This document shows, one piece after another, positions 9,913 through 18,552 of a DNA stretch of 64,000 bases. A model generated the notes under the pieces. That model was not told the DNA's origin and did not search any database. It saw only the letters and a program-made list of their open reading frames with translations. The first letter of the stretch is position 1; the number at the start of each line of letters is the position of its first letter. The position numbers were made by a program, and so were the translations under genes. This DNA comes from Rhodospirillaceae bacterium (GTDB lineage Bacteria > Pseudomonadota > Alphaproteobacteria > CACIAM-22H2), in assembly GCA_022843945.1 (NCBI GenBank), contig JALHMR010000021.1, positions 1 through 64,000 of the forward strand, given 5' to 3'.

Positions 9913-12900
9913 GTGTCTAGTCTATTTTTCGATCATCCGATTCTCAATTCCCCATACGAGAAGCCCGGAAGGCACTGGGAGCTGGACGAATCTGGTCAGC
10001 CAACCCAGAGAATTCTTGAGCAGCGGCGGCGCGCGTCGTTCATCACGCCTATCCCCAAGCCGAAGAAGCGGAAGGGAAAGACCAAGCAGGCGGAAATCGT
10101 CTTCGACGAAGGGAAAGGTCTTTCCACCGCCAAGCAGCAGTACGACACAACCTCCATTATCAATGAGGTTCGGCAGGCCGTGGATTCCTGGCGATCGTTG
10201 CCGAGTCCGAGCCAATGGCAGGTCACCCCGGAAACCGCACACCTCCTCCAGCATTGGCGCCACCACCAGTTCACCGGCGTTCGTCCCTTCTTCTGCCAGG
10301 TCGAGGCGGTGGAGACAGCGATTTGGCTGACGGAGGTCGCCCCCCACACCACCGCGGGCAAGCGCCTTCTCGAGCTTCTGACCGCCGCAAACAAAGAAGC
10401 CAATCGGGACTTGATGCGCCTCGCGTTGAAGCTCGCGACCGGTGCAGGAAAGACCACCGTCATGGCCATGCTCATCGCATGGCAGACGATCAACGCAGTA
10501 CGACGCCAGAACAGCAAGAACTTCACACGGGGTTTCCTTGTTGTCGCCCCTGGTCTCACGATCAAGGATCGTCTGCGCGTTCTTCAGCCGAACGACCCCG
10601 ACAGCTACTACGCCAGCCGCGAGCTGGTTCCAGCCGACATGCAGGACGAGATCGGGAAGGCCAAGATCGTCATTACCAACTATCACGCCTTCAAGCTGCG
10701 TGAGCGTATGGAGCTGTCCAAAGGCGGACGGCAACTTCTGCAAGGGCGTGGCGGTGAGGAGCTGAATACGCTCGAAACCGAAGGCCAGATGATTCAGCGC
10801 GTCATGCCCGACCTGATGGGCTTGAAGAACATCATGGTCCTGAACGACGAGGCGCATCACTGCTATCGGGAAAAGCCGCCAGAAGAAGACGACGAAGATC
10901 TAAAGGGCGACGACAAGAAGGAGGCCGAAAAACAGAACGAGGCGGCGCGCCTTTGGATTTCAGGCTTGGAAGCAGTCAATCGCAAGATCGGCATCTCTCG
11001 CGTCATCGACCTGTCCGCGACGCCGTTCTTTCTGCGCGGCTCGGGTTACGCCGAGGGCACGTTGTTCCCGTGGACGATGAGCGACTTCTCGCTCATGGAC
11101 GCGATCGAGTGCGGCATCGTTAAGCTGCCGCGCGTGCCGGTAGCGGAGAACATTTCTGGCGGCGAAATGCCGATGTTTCGCGATCTCTGGGAGAACCTGA
11201 AAGACGCCGAGCCCAGGCTTCCGCGCGGCGGACGCTCTATCGCCGGCGACCTCGACCCGCTCAAGCTGCCGACGCTCCTTCAGACCGCGCTCCAGGCTCT
11301 CTATGGCCATTACGAAAAGACCTTCAAGCTCTGGGAAGACAAGAAGATCAAGGTTCCCCCTTGCTTCATCATTGTCTGCCAAAACACTGCAATCTCGAAG
11401 CTCGTGTATGACTTCGTTTCTGGTTTCCATCGCAAGAATGAGGATGGCTCGACGACGTTGGAAAACGGACGGCTCGCCCTCTTCAGAAACTTTGACGAGA
11501 CGACAGGCAATCCGCTTCCACGACCCAATACTCTTCTCATCGATAGTGAGCAGCTCGAAACCGGCGAGGGGTTGGACGCCAACTTCCGACGCATGGCTGC
11601 CGACGAGATCGACCGGTTCCGTCGTGAGATCATCGAACGCACGGGAAATGTGCAGGCGGCCGACAACATCACGGACCAGGACCTCCTGCGTGAGGTTATG
11701 AACACTGTTGGCAAGCACGGACAGTTGGGGGCGAACATTCGGTGTGTTGTCTCGGTCGCCATGCTGACGGAAGGTTGGGACGCGAACACCGTCACTCACG
11801 TTTTGGGTATTCGCGCGTTTAGCACACAGCTCCTGTGCGAGCAGGTCATCGGCCGCGCCCTGCGGCGCCAGTCCTATGAGCTGAATGGCGAAGATCTATT
11901 CGATGTCGAGTACGCCGATGTCTTCGGCATTCCATTCGATTTCACCGCCAAACCGGTTGTCGCGCCTCCGCAGCCGCCGCGAGAGACCATCCAGGTTAAG
12001 GCTGTCCGCCCCGATCGCGATCATTTGGAAATCCGTTTTCCCCGTGTAGAGGGATACCGGATCGAACTCCCCGAAGAGCGCCTGAGCGCGGTGTTCAACG
12101 ATGAGTCGATCCTGGAGCTCAGCCCGGCACTGATCGGTCCGTCGATCACCCAGAATTCCGGCATCATTGGCCAGTCCGAGAATATGAATCTGGAGCACAT
12201 GGGCCACATCCGGCACTCCACGCTCGTATTCAACGTCACCCAGCGGCTGCTCTATACGAAGTGGCGCGATCCCGGCGAAGAACCGAAACTGCATCTATTC
12301 GGACAGCTTAAACGCATCACGAAGCAATGGCTGGATACATGCCTTGTCTGCAAAGGGGGAACGAACCCCGGGCAACTCATGTACCAGGTCCTCGCCGACA
12401 TGGCGTGCGACAAGATTACCGCCGGAATCACACGCGCCTTTATCGGGGATCGTCCGGTCAAGGCGTTGCTCGATCCATATAACCCGACAGGGTCCACACG
12501 GTTCGTGCGCTTCAATACATCGAAGAACGACCGTTGGGAAACGAACGGCCCGCCGCCAAAGAACCACGTAGATTGGGTGATCCTTGATAGCGACTGGGAG
12601 GCTGAGTTTTGTCGGGTAGCCGAGCAGCACCCGAAAGTGGTCGCTTATACCAAGAACCACAATCTCGGCTTCGAGGTGCCCTATCGCTTCCAGGCCGAGA
12701 ACAGGAAATACCGGCCAGACTTCATTGTTCGTCTCGATGACGGTCATGGACCGGACGACCTGCTGAACCTCGTGGTCGAAATCAAGGGCTACCGCGGCGA
12801 GGATGCCAAGGAGAAGAAGGCCACAATGGAAACCTATTGGGTGCCGGGTGTGAATCATCTCGGCACGTATGGTCGCTGGGCCTTCGCCGAATTCACCGAG

Positions 12901-12999
12901 ATCTATCAGATCGAAGCCGATTTCAAAGGAAAGGTTGCAGTCGCGTTCGATCAACTAATCGCATCCGCTGTTGCTTCATCGACGACAAAGAGCAAGTAA
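9913..12999 (+). CDS. res: Type III restriction enzyme, Res subunit
   Basis: A 1028-residue helicase-nuclease. Walker A is ATGAGKTT near residue 175 and DEAH lies in LNDEAHHCY near 311. The second RecA domain has the LTEGWDANTVTH and QVIGRALRRQ motifs. The C-terminus has a PD-(D/E)xK nuclease (PDFIVRL near 935 and VEIKGY near 954). Type III Res subunits translocate or signal along DNA and cut when two Mod-bound, unmethylated sites are oppositely oriented. The start is GTG, in a G-rich context. The gene ends one base before mod. The order res-mod is the reverse of many type III loci. Confidence 0.92.
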   Translation: MSSLFFDHPILNSPYEKPGRHWELDESGQPTQRILEQRRRASFITPIPKPKKRKGKTKQAEIVFDEGKGLSTAKQQYDTTSIINEVRQAVDSWRSLPSPSQWQVTPETAHLLQHWRHHQFTGVRPFFCQVEAVETAIWLTEVAPHTTAGKRLLELLTAANKEANRDLMRLALKLATGAGKTTVMAMLIAWQTINAVRRQNSKNFTRGFLVVAPGLTIKDRLRVLQPNDPDSYYASRELVPADMQDEIGKAKIVITNYHAFKLRERMELSKGGRQLLQGRGGEELNTLETEGQMIQRVMPDLMGLKNIMVLNDEAHHCYREKPPEEDDEDLKGDDKKEAEKQNEAARLWISGLEAVNRKIGISRVIDLSATPFFLRGSGYAEGTLFPWTMSDFSLMDAIECGIVKLPRVPVAENISGGEMPMFRDLWENLKDAEPRLPRGGRSIAGDLDPLKLPTLLQTALQALYGHYEKTFKLWEDKKIKVPPCFIIVCQNTAISKLVYDFVSGFHRKNEDGSTTLENGRLALFRNFDETTGNPLPRPNTLLIDSEQLETGEGLDANFRRMAADEIDRFRREIIERTGNVQAADNITDQDLLREVMNTVGKHGQLGANIRCVVSVAMLTEGWDANTVTHVLGIRAFSTQLLCEQVIGRALRRQSYELNGEDLFDVEYADVFGIPFDFTAKPVVAPPQPPRETIQVKAVRPDRDHLEIRFPRVEGYRIELPEERLSAVFNDESILELSPALIGPSITQNSGIIGQSENMNLEHMGHIRHSTLVFNVTQRLLYTKWRDPGEEPKLHLFGQLKRITKQWLDTCLVCKGGTNPGQLMYQVLADMACDKITAGITRAFIGDRPVKALLDPYNPTGSTRFVRFNTSKNDRWETNGPPPKNHVDWVILDSDWEAEFCRVAEQHPKVVAYTKNHNLGFEVPYRFQAENRKYRPDFIVRLDDGHGPDDLLNLVVEIKGYRGEDAKEKKATMETYWVPGVNHLGTYGRWAFAEFTEIYQIEADFKGKVAVAFDQLIASAVASSTTKSK

Positions 13000-13000
13000 C

Positions 13001-15772
13001 ATGGCCAAAAAATCCACCAAGCCGAAAGCGGCAAAGACCGTCGAGACGCTCAAGCACAGCGAGGACAAGCGGAAGAACATTCCGACCGCCGAGCTTCAAT
13101 CGATCATTCAGCAGGAACAGGAAAATCCTAAAAAGGTGAAATATCTGCGCAATATCGATCTCGATCCTCAGCTCGTATGGCGTGGCAAGGACGAGCAGGA
13201 CTGGAGCGACCTCGTTGTCAACGCGCCGTCGCTCTACATTCAGGAGAAAGTTCACCCGAAGGTTCTAATCGACGACCTGCTCAAGGCGTCGAAAGAACGC
13301 GCTCACGATGAGGGGCAGATAACGCCCGATCTGTTTGCCGATTTCAACGGCATCCCCAAGGGCGTGGATAAGACCGAGTTCTACCAGCACGACCAGAACT
13401 GGTCGAACCGGATGATACTCGGCGATTCACTTCAAGTGATGGCCAGCCTTGCTGAGCGCGAGGGGCTGCGCGGCAAGGTCCAGTGCGTCTATTTCGATCC
13501 GCCCTACGGCATCAAATTCAACAGCAACTTCCAATGGAGCACAACTGATCGATCTGCCAAGAGCGAGGGCAAAGATTACATCACTCGCGAGCCTGAGCAA
13601 GTTAAGGCGTTCAGAGATACCTGGCGCGACGGAGTCCACAGTTACCTAACCTATCTCCGTGACAGACTCACAGTCTCTAGGGACCTACTAACGGAGAGCG
13701 GATCAATATTCGTTCAGATTGGCGATGAGAATGTACACCGTCTCCGCGCTCTTTTGGACGAGGTTTTTGGCGAAGAGAACTTCGCCGCCATGATCACCTT
13801 TAGAAAGAAAATGATGCCACTTGGTTCCGATGTGGCGGAAGGCGTCAGCGATTACATCCTGTGGTACGCGCGCTCACGAAAAAACATAAAGAGCCGCCCT
13901 CTTTTTTATCAAAAAGACCCGGATGAGGATGGCGTGTGGACATTTGCGCTGTTCCCCGATGGTCGCCGAATTCCTTTGTCCGACTTGAACTCAATTCCCG
14001 AAGGGGCATCGGTATATCAATCAATCTCGTTGCTACCAGCGCAATATAGACCGAATCAAGATTTTGAAATTCAGTTTGAGGGGCGGGCGTGGCAGCCGCC
14101 GAAGCGGAGCTGTTGGAAGAGTGACTCTGAAGGGATGCACCGCCTCATTAAAGCCAACCGCATTCATCCAAGTGGCAACACTCTTAGATACATACTTCGC
14201 CATGCCGACTATCCGGTGGGCCGGATAACAAATCTTTGGGCCGATGCCACTGCCGCGGGCCAGCAAATCTACGTCGTACAGACAAATGTGGACGTGGTTA
14301 AGAGGTGCCTCCTGATGGCCACTGATCCGGGTGATTTGGTGTTGGACCCCACTTGTGGATCGGGCACAACGGCCTATGTGGCTGAACAGTGGGGACGACG
14401 TTGGATCACGATCGACACTTCAAGAGTTTCGCTCGCATTGGCTCGGTCCAGAATCATGGGCGCACGTTATCCATATTATTACCTATCGGACTCGCGAGAG
14501 GGGCAGCAGAAGGAAGGTGAGGTTACGCGCACCGCTCCAAGCTCTAAACCAGTATATGGCAATGTCAGGCATGGCTTTGTATTGGAGCGCGTCCCGCACA
14601 TAACGTTAGGTTCTATTGGCCGGAATACCGAAATTGATGTTGTGTGGGACAAATGGCAGCCGACGTTAGAAGCACTGCGCGAAAAGTTGAATTTGGCTCT
14701 TAAGACTGGTTGGAAGGAATGGGAGGTGCCTCGCGAGCCAGATTCGGGATGGCCCGAGTCCGCCAGAAAAGATCTTGAAGAATTTTGGACGGCACGTACC
14801 AAACGCCAGAAGGAAATCGACGCCTCCATTGCCGCCAAGGCTGAGACCGAGTACCTCTACGACAAGCCTTATGAGGACAAGAAAAAGGTCCGCGTGGCTG
14901 GCCCCTTTACGGTCGAAAGCCTGAGCCCCCACCGCATCCTGGGCGTGGACGAGAACGACGAGTTGATTGATGCGCTGCGGGAAGATGGAGCGGAGTTTGG
15001 TGCGAAACGCTCATTTCCTCAGATTATCCTTGAAAACCTCAAGATTGCCGGTGTGCAGCAGGCCCACAAGGACGACCGGATCACCTTTGCGTCGCTAATG
15101 CCGTGGCCGGGCGCATTGATCTGCGGCGAAGGGAGGTATCTAGAGGGCGACATTGAGAAGCGGGCGGCCATATTTATCGGGCCTGAGTTCGGAACCGTCC
15201 AGCGCGCCGATCTCGTTGAGGCCGCGCGGGAGGCTGGCGACGCTGACTTCGATGTCCTGATCGCCTGTTCGTTCAACTACGAAGCCCACACTACGGAGTT
15301 CAACAAGCTCGGCCGCATTCCAGTCCTCAAGGCGCGCATGAATGCCGATCTCCATATGGCCGAAGACTTGAAGAATACTGGCAAGGGCAACTTGTTCGTG
15401 ATCTTCGGAGAACCGGACATCGATCTCATCACCGAGAAGGACGGTAAACTCCAGGTCAAAGTGAATGGCGTGGACGTGTTCAAGCCACAGACGGGCGAAG
15501 TCGTCAGCGATGGCGCCGACGGCATCGCCTGTTGGTTTGTCGACACGGACTACAACTCGGAAAGCTTTTTTGTCCGTCACGCTTACTTCCTCGGTGCCAA
15601 CGATCCCTACGGTGCGTTGAAGACAACCCTCAAAGCCGAGATTGACGCCGAAGCCTGGGCTACCCTCAACAGCGACACCTCACGGCCTTTCGACAAGCCC
15701 AAATCCGGCCGTATCGCCGTTAAGGTCATAAATCACCTCGGCGACGAAGTGATGAAAGTGTTTCGCGTATGA
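13001..15772 (+). CDS. mod: Type III site-specific DNA methyltransferase, Mod subunit
   Basis: A 923-residue beta-class amino-methyltransferase. DPPY (motif IV, in YFDPPYGIKF) is near residue 166, before the AdoMet motif DPTCGSGTT near 449. The intervening 280 residues include the target-recognition region. The C-terminal 400 residues are longer than in classical Mod proteins. The ATG at 13001 is preferred because it immediately follows the res stop. The middle part (about 13700-14700) reads visibly more AT-rich than the flanks, as if the recognition domain had been exchanged. It methylates adenine and gives sequence specificity to Res. Confidence 0.92.
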   Translation: MAKKSTKPKAAKTVETLKHSEDKRKNIPTAELQSIIQQEQENPKKVKYLRNIDLDPQLVWRGKDEQDWSDLVVNAPSLYIQEKVHPKVLIDDLLKASKERAHDEGQITPDLFADFNGIPKGVDKTEFYQHDQNWSNRMILGDSLQVMASLAEREGLRGKVQCVYFDPPYGIKFNSNFQWSTTDRSAKSEGKDYITREPEQVKAFRDTWRDGVHSYLTYLRDRLTVSRDLLTESGSIFVQIGDENVHRLRALLDEVFGEENFAAMITFRKKMMPLGSDVAEGVSDYILWYARSRKNIKSRPLFYQKDPDEDGVWTFALFPDGRRIPLSDLNSIPEGASVYQSISLLPAQYRPNQDFEIQFEGRAWQPPKRSCWKSDSEGMHRLIKANRIHPSGNTLRYILRHADYPVGRITNLWADATAAGQQIYVVQTNVDVVKRCLLMATDPGDLVLDPTCGSGTTAYVAEQWGRRWITIDTSRVSLALARSRIMGARYPYYYLSDSREGQQKEGEVTRTAPSSKPVYGNVRHGFVLERVPHITLGSIGRNTEIDVVWDKWQPTLEALREKLNLALKTGWKEWEVPREPDSGWPESARKDLEEFWTARTKRQKEIDASIAAKAETEYLYDKPYEDKKKVRVAGPFTVESLSPHRILGVDENDELIDALREDGAEFGAKRSFPQIILENLKIAGVQQAHKDDRITFASLMPWPGALICGEGRYLEGDIEKRAAIFIGPEFGTVQRADLVEAAREAGDADFDVLIACSFNYEAHTTEFNKLGRIPVLKARMNADLHMAEDLKNTGKGNLFVIFGEPDIDLITEKDGKLQVKVNGVDVFKPQTGEVVSDGADGIACWFVDTDYNSESFFVRHAYFLGANDPYGALKTTLKAEIDAEAWATLNSDTSRPFDKPKSGRIAVKVINHLGDEVMKVFRV

Positions 15773-15873
15773 ACACTCCGGACGTCACCCCTCGACCGAG
15801 GGCCATTCCATTGACCAGATGGAATCGAGCGCGGATCATCCATTTGAATTGGGCCGGCCATCCCGTGGAGTAG
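15769..15873 (+). CDS. Possible 34-residue small protein between mod and the RelE-UvrD fusion
   Basis: The ATG overlaps the mod stop codon in ATGA, and the frame runs 34 codons to a TAG 7 bp before the GTG of the next gene. The product is basic, with a WNRARIIHLNW segment. It fills an otherwise empty operon gap, which favours a real coupled gene. No family is recognised, and chance remains possible at this length. A leader or antitoxin-like partner for the downstream RelE/ParE domain is speculative. Confidence 0.3.
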   Translation: MNTPDVTPRPRAIPLTRWNRARIIHLNWAGHPVE

Positions 15874-15880
15874 AGGCGTC

Positions 15881-17956
15881 GTGGAATTTCGTATCGCTGA
15901 CACTTTCACAGCGAGCTTGGCGCGGTTGACCAATGACGAGCAGAAGGCCGTCAAAGTCACCGTATTTGACTTACAGGCGAATCCCGAAAATCCGGGCCAT
16001 AGCTTTCACAAGCTCGACAAGGCGAAAGATAAGAACTTTTGGTCCGTGCGCGTTGGCCGCGACATACGCATCATCGTCCATAGGGTCCCAGGCAGCTTGC
16101 TTGCCTGTTATGTAGACCATCACGACCGGGCTTATGACTGGGCGGAGCGCCGTAAGCTCGAAACCCACCCCAAGACCGGGGCAGCGCAACTTGTAGAAAT
16201 TCGCGAGACCGTCCAACAGATCGCCATTCCGCAGTATGTGGAACACGCCGTTGAGAAGCCGGCAGCAGCACGAAGGCCGCTGTTCGATCATCTTTCGGAC
16301 GACGAGATCCTATCCTATGGCGTACCGCCCGAATGGCTGAAAGATGTGCGCGGGGCTGATGAGGATGCCCTCTTGGCGCTATCGACACATCTCCCCGCCG
16401 AGGCGTCGGAAGCCTTGCTTGAGATCGCGGTGGGCGGCCAGCCGCGGAAGCCGGTTGTTCCCGCGATTGTAAGCCCGTTCGAGCATCCCGACGCGCAGCG
16501 GCGTTTCCGAGTCATGACGAACGTCGAGGAGTTGGAGCGGGCGCTCGAGTATCCCTGGGACAAATGGTCGGTGTTCCTGCATCCCGACCAACGTCAGTTG
16601 GTCGAACGCAGCTATAGCGGGCCGGCGAGGGTATCGGGGTCGGCGGGTACAGGTAAGACAATCGTGGCCTTGCATCGCGCAGCATTTCTTGTCCGTAACG
16701 ATGGCGACGCGCGCGTCTTGCTGACCACCTTCTCCGACACATTGGCCAACGCGCTCCATGCAAGGCTTAAGCGATTGATTGGGAATGAGCCGAGGCTGGG
16801 CGAGCGGATCGACGTGCGATCCCTGGATGCCATTGGACAACGGCTCTACAAACTGCACATCGGTCCTATCGAGCTTGTGAGCCGTGCAGATTTACGAACC
16901 ATGATCGGCGACGCAGCCTCGTCCGTGCCCGACCATAAATTCAGCAATCACTTTGTCCTTACCGAGTGGGAACAGGTGGTCGACGCGTGGCAACTGGACT
17001 CGTGGGAAGGCTATCGTGACGTTGCCCGCTTGGGCAGAAAGACGCGCTTGCCGGAAGCCCGTCGTAAGGTCTTGTGGTCGATATTTGAGAGGGTGCGGGA
17101 GGAATTACGGAGAAGAAACCTTACGACCGAATCGGGCATGTTTACCTCGCTTGCTCAGGCCCTTGCGAAAAGTAAAAACCCGCCCTTCGACTTTGCGGTC
17201 GTGGATGAAGCTCAGGACCTGACAGTCGCCCATCTGCGATTCCTGGCCGCGCTGAATCCCGGTCGGCCAGACGCGCTGTTCTTCGCCGGCGATCTCGGGC
17301 AGCGGATTTTTCAGCAGCCATTTTCATGGAAATCTCTCGGCGTGGATGTGCGTGGCCGCTCCAACACCCTCTGGGTGAACTATCGGACCTCGCATCAAAT
17401 CCGCAGCCAGGCCGATCGCCTGTTGGGGCCGGAGATGGTCGATGTAGACGGCATTGCCGAGAACCGCAGCGGGACGGTCTCTGTCTTCAATGGTCCGCCG
17501 CCCGACATCCAGTCCTTTAAGTCAGAGGCAGAGGAGATCGCGGCGGTCAGTGCCTGGGCAAAAAAACAGGCGCAAGCTGGAGTTCAACCCCACGAAATCG
17601 GCGTCTTCATCCGTTCAGGGGCGCAGTTGCCACGCGCCGTGGCTGCCATTAAGGGAGCCGCGCTACCATTCACGGTACTGGACGAGAAGGTTGCGACGAC
17701 AAGCGGGCAGGTCTCGATCAGCACGATGCACCTGGCCAAAGGATTGGAATTCCGCGCCGTGGCGGTCATGGCCTGCGACGACGAGGTTATTCCGCTCCAG
17801 GAAAGAATCGAAACTGTTGGCGACGAATCGGATCTCCAAGAGGTGTACGACACAGAGCGACAGCTCCTATATGTCGCCTGTACGCGTGCGCGAGATCATT
17901 TGCTGGTAACAAGCGTCGAGCCAGCATCCGAGTTCTGCGCGGATTTTGCACTCTAA
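15881..17956 (+). CDS. RelE/ParE-like domain fused to a UvrD-type helicase
   Basis: A 691-residue protein. Residues 1-90 resemble a RelE/ParE toxin fold (DKNFWSVRVGRDIRIIVHR). Residues about 235-690 form a superfamily 1 helicase, with GSAGTGKT near 252, VVDEAQDL near 440, STMHLAKGLEFRAV and YVACTRARDHL. The GTG at 15881 follows GGAG/GAGG. It sits right after the type III res-mod genes on the same strand, so it is likely co-transcribed and may be an accessory defence protein. Whether the N-terminal domain still cuts mRNA or merely binds is unknown. Confidence 0.85.
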   Translation: MEFRIADTFTASLARLTNDEQKAVKVTVFDLQANPENPGHSFHKLDKAKDKNFWSVRVGRDIRIIVHRVPGSLLACYVDHHDRAYDWAERRKLETHPKTGAAQLVEIRETVQQIAIPQYVEHAVEKPAAARRPLFDHLSDDEILSYGVPPEWLKDVRGADEDALLALSTHLPAEASEALLEIAVGGQPRKPVVPAIVSPFEHPDAQRRFRVMTNVEELERALEYPWDKWSVFLHPDQRQLVERSYSGPARVSGSAGTGKTIVALHRAAFLVRNDGDARVLLTTFSDTLANALHARLKRLIGNEPRLGERIDVRSLDAIGQRLYKLHIGPIELVSRADLRTMIGDAASSVPDHKFSNHFVLTEWEQVVDAWQLDSWEGYRDVARLGRKTRLPEARRKVLWSIFERVREELRRRNLTTESGMFTSLAQALAKSKNPPFDFAVVDEAQDLTVAHLRFLAALNPGRPDALFFAGDLGQRIFQQPFSWKSLGVDVRGRSNTLWVNYRTSHQIRSQADRLLGPEMVDVDGIAENRSGTVSVFNGPPPDIQSFKSEAEEIAAVSAWAKKQAQAGVQPHEIGVFIRSGAQLPRAVAAIKGAALPFTVLDEKVATTSGQVSISTMHLAKGLEFRAVAVMACDDEVIPLQERIETVGDESDLQEVYDTERQLLYVACTRARDHLLVTSVEPASEFCADFAL

Positions 17957-18292
17957 CTAGCCGCTTTCGATGCCCGCAGACCAACTGCTTGCAGGGTCTG
18001 CGGCAAGTTGGAGGGTGCACCGCGCCCTGAGCCGGGCCGCCCGCGCGTGAGGCCGCGGGCGGGCAAAATGTCGGTTGGCGGAATCCGAATGGGTACGCAG
18101 CCACGTTTGCGCGCGATCTCCTCCGGATCGCCTCGACGTTCGCGGCCTAAACTCAATAGTTTCAATTATTTGATGGCATATTTGCGCGAATAAACGCCGA
18201 TATATCGGCAAATATTTTAGAACTATTGACAGGATTTTAAGGCACTGCGATATTAAGGATGCTCGTATATTTTGCGAAATATTGGAGAACAT
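17957..18292 (+). promoter_or_regulatory. Promoter and operator region of the GHKL operon
   Basis: A good sigma-70 promoter is visible: TTGACA at 18226-18231, a 17-bp spacer, then GATATT at 18249-18254. Around it are a perfect 14-bp palindrome GCCGATATATCGGC (18196-18209) and two related AT-rich dyads (TATTTGCGCGAATA near 18178, ATATTTTGCGAAATATT near 18267), suggesting repressor binding. At the left, a stem CCGCAGACC/GGTCTGCGG (17974-18003) may end UvrD transcription, without a T-run. No gene is seen. Confidence 0.6.
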
Positions 18293-18541
18293 ATGGACGG
18301 AGGCACCAAGCCCCAGGGGCGAAATGACAAGCGGGAAAAGTTCCGGACTCTGGCCGAAGCCCGCACCAACAAGGCAATTCAGGCGATCGCGCGGATCGGA
18401 AATCTGTCGAACCGCCAGATTTACGACTTCGAAGAGGCCGAAGTTCGCAAGATCGTGCGCGCTCTGCGTGAGGCGGTCTCGGCGGTCGAAACGCGTTTCG
18501 AGACTCCACGCGGCAAGAGCGGTGGTGGCTTCAAGCTATAG
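18293..18541 (+). CDS. Small hypothetical protein preceding the GHKL ATPase
   Basis: A predicted 82-residue charged, helical protein with the segment NLSNRQIYDFEEAEVRKIV. The ATG at 18293 follows GGAG with 5-bp spacing. It ends 11 bp before the GHKL ATPase gene, so the two are co-transcribed. No family is recognised. The small-partner plus ATPase layout suggests a regulatory or adaptor subunit. Confidence 0.7.
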   Translation: MDGGTKPQGRNDKREKFRTLAEARTNKAIQAIARIGNLSNRQIYDFEEAEVRKIVRALREAVSAVETRFETPRGKSGGGFKL

Positions 18542-18552
18542 GGGGACGTGCC

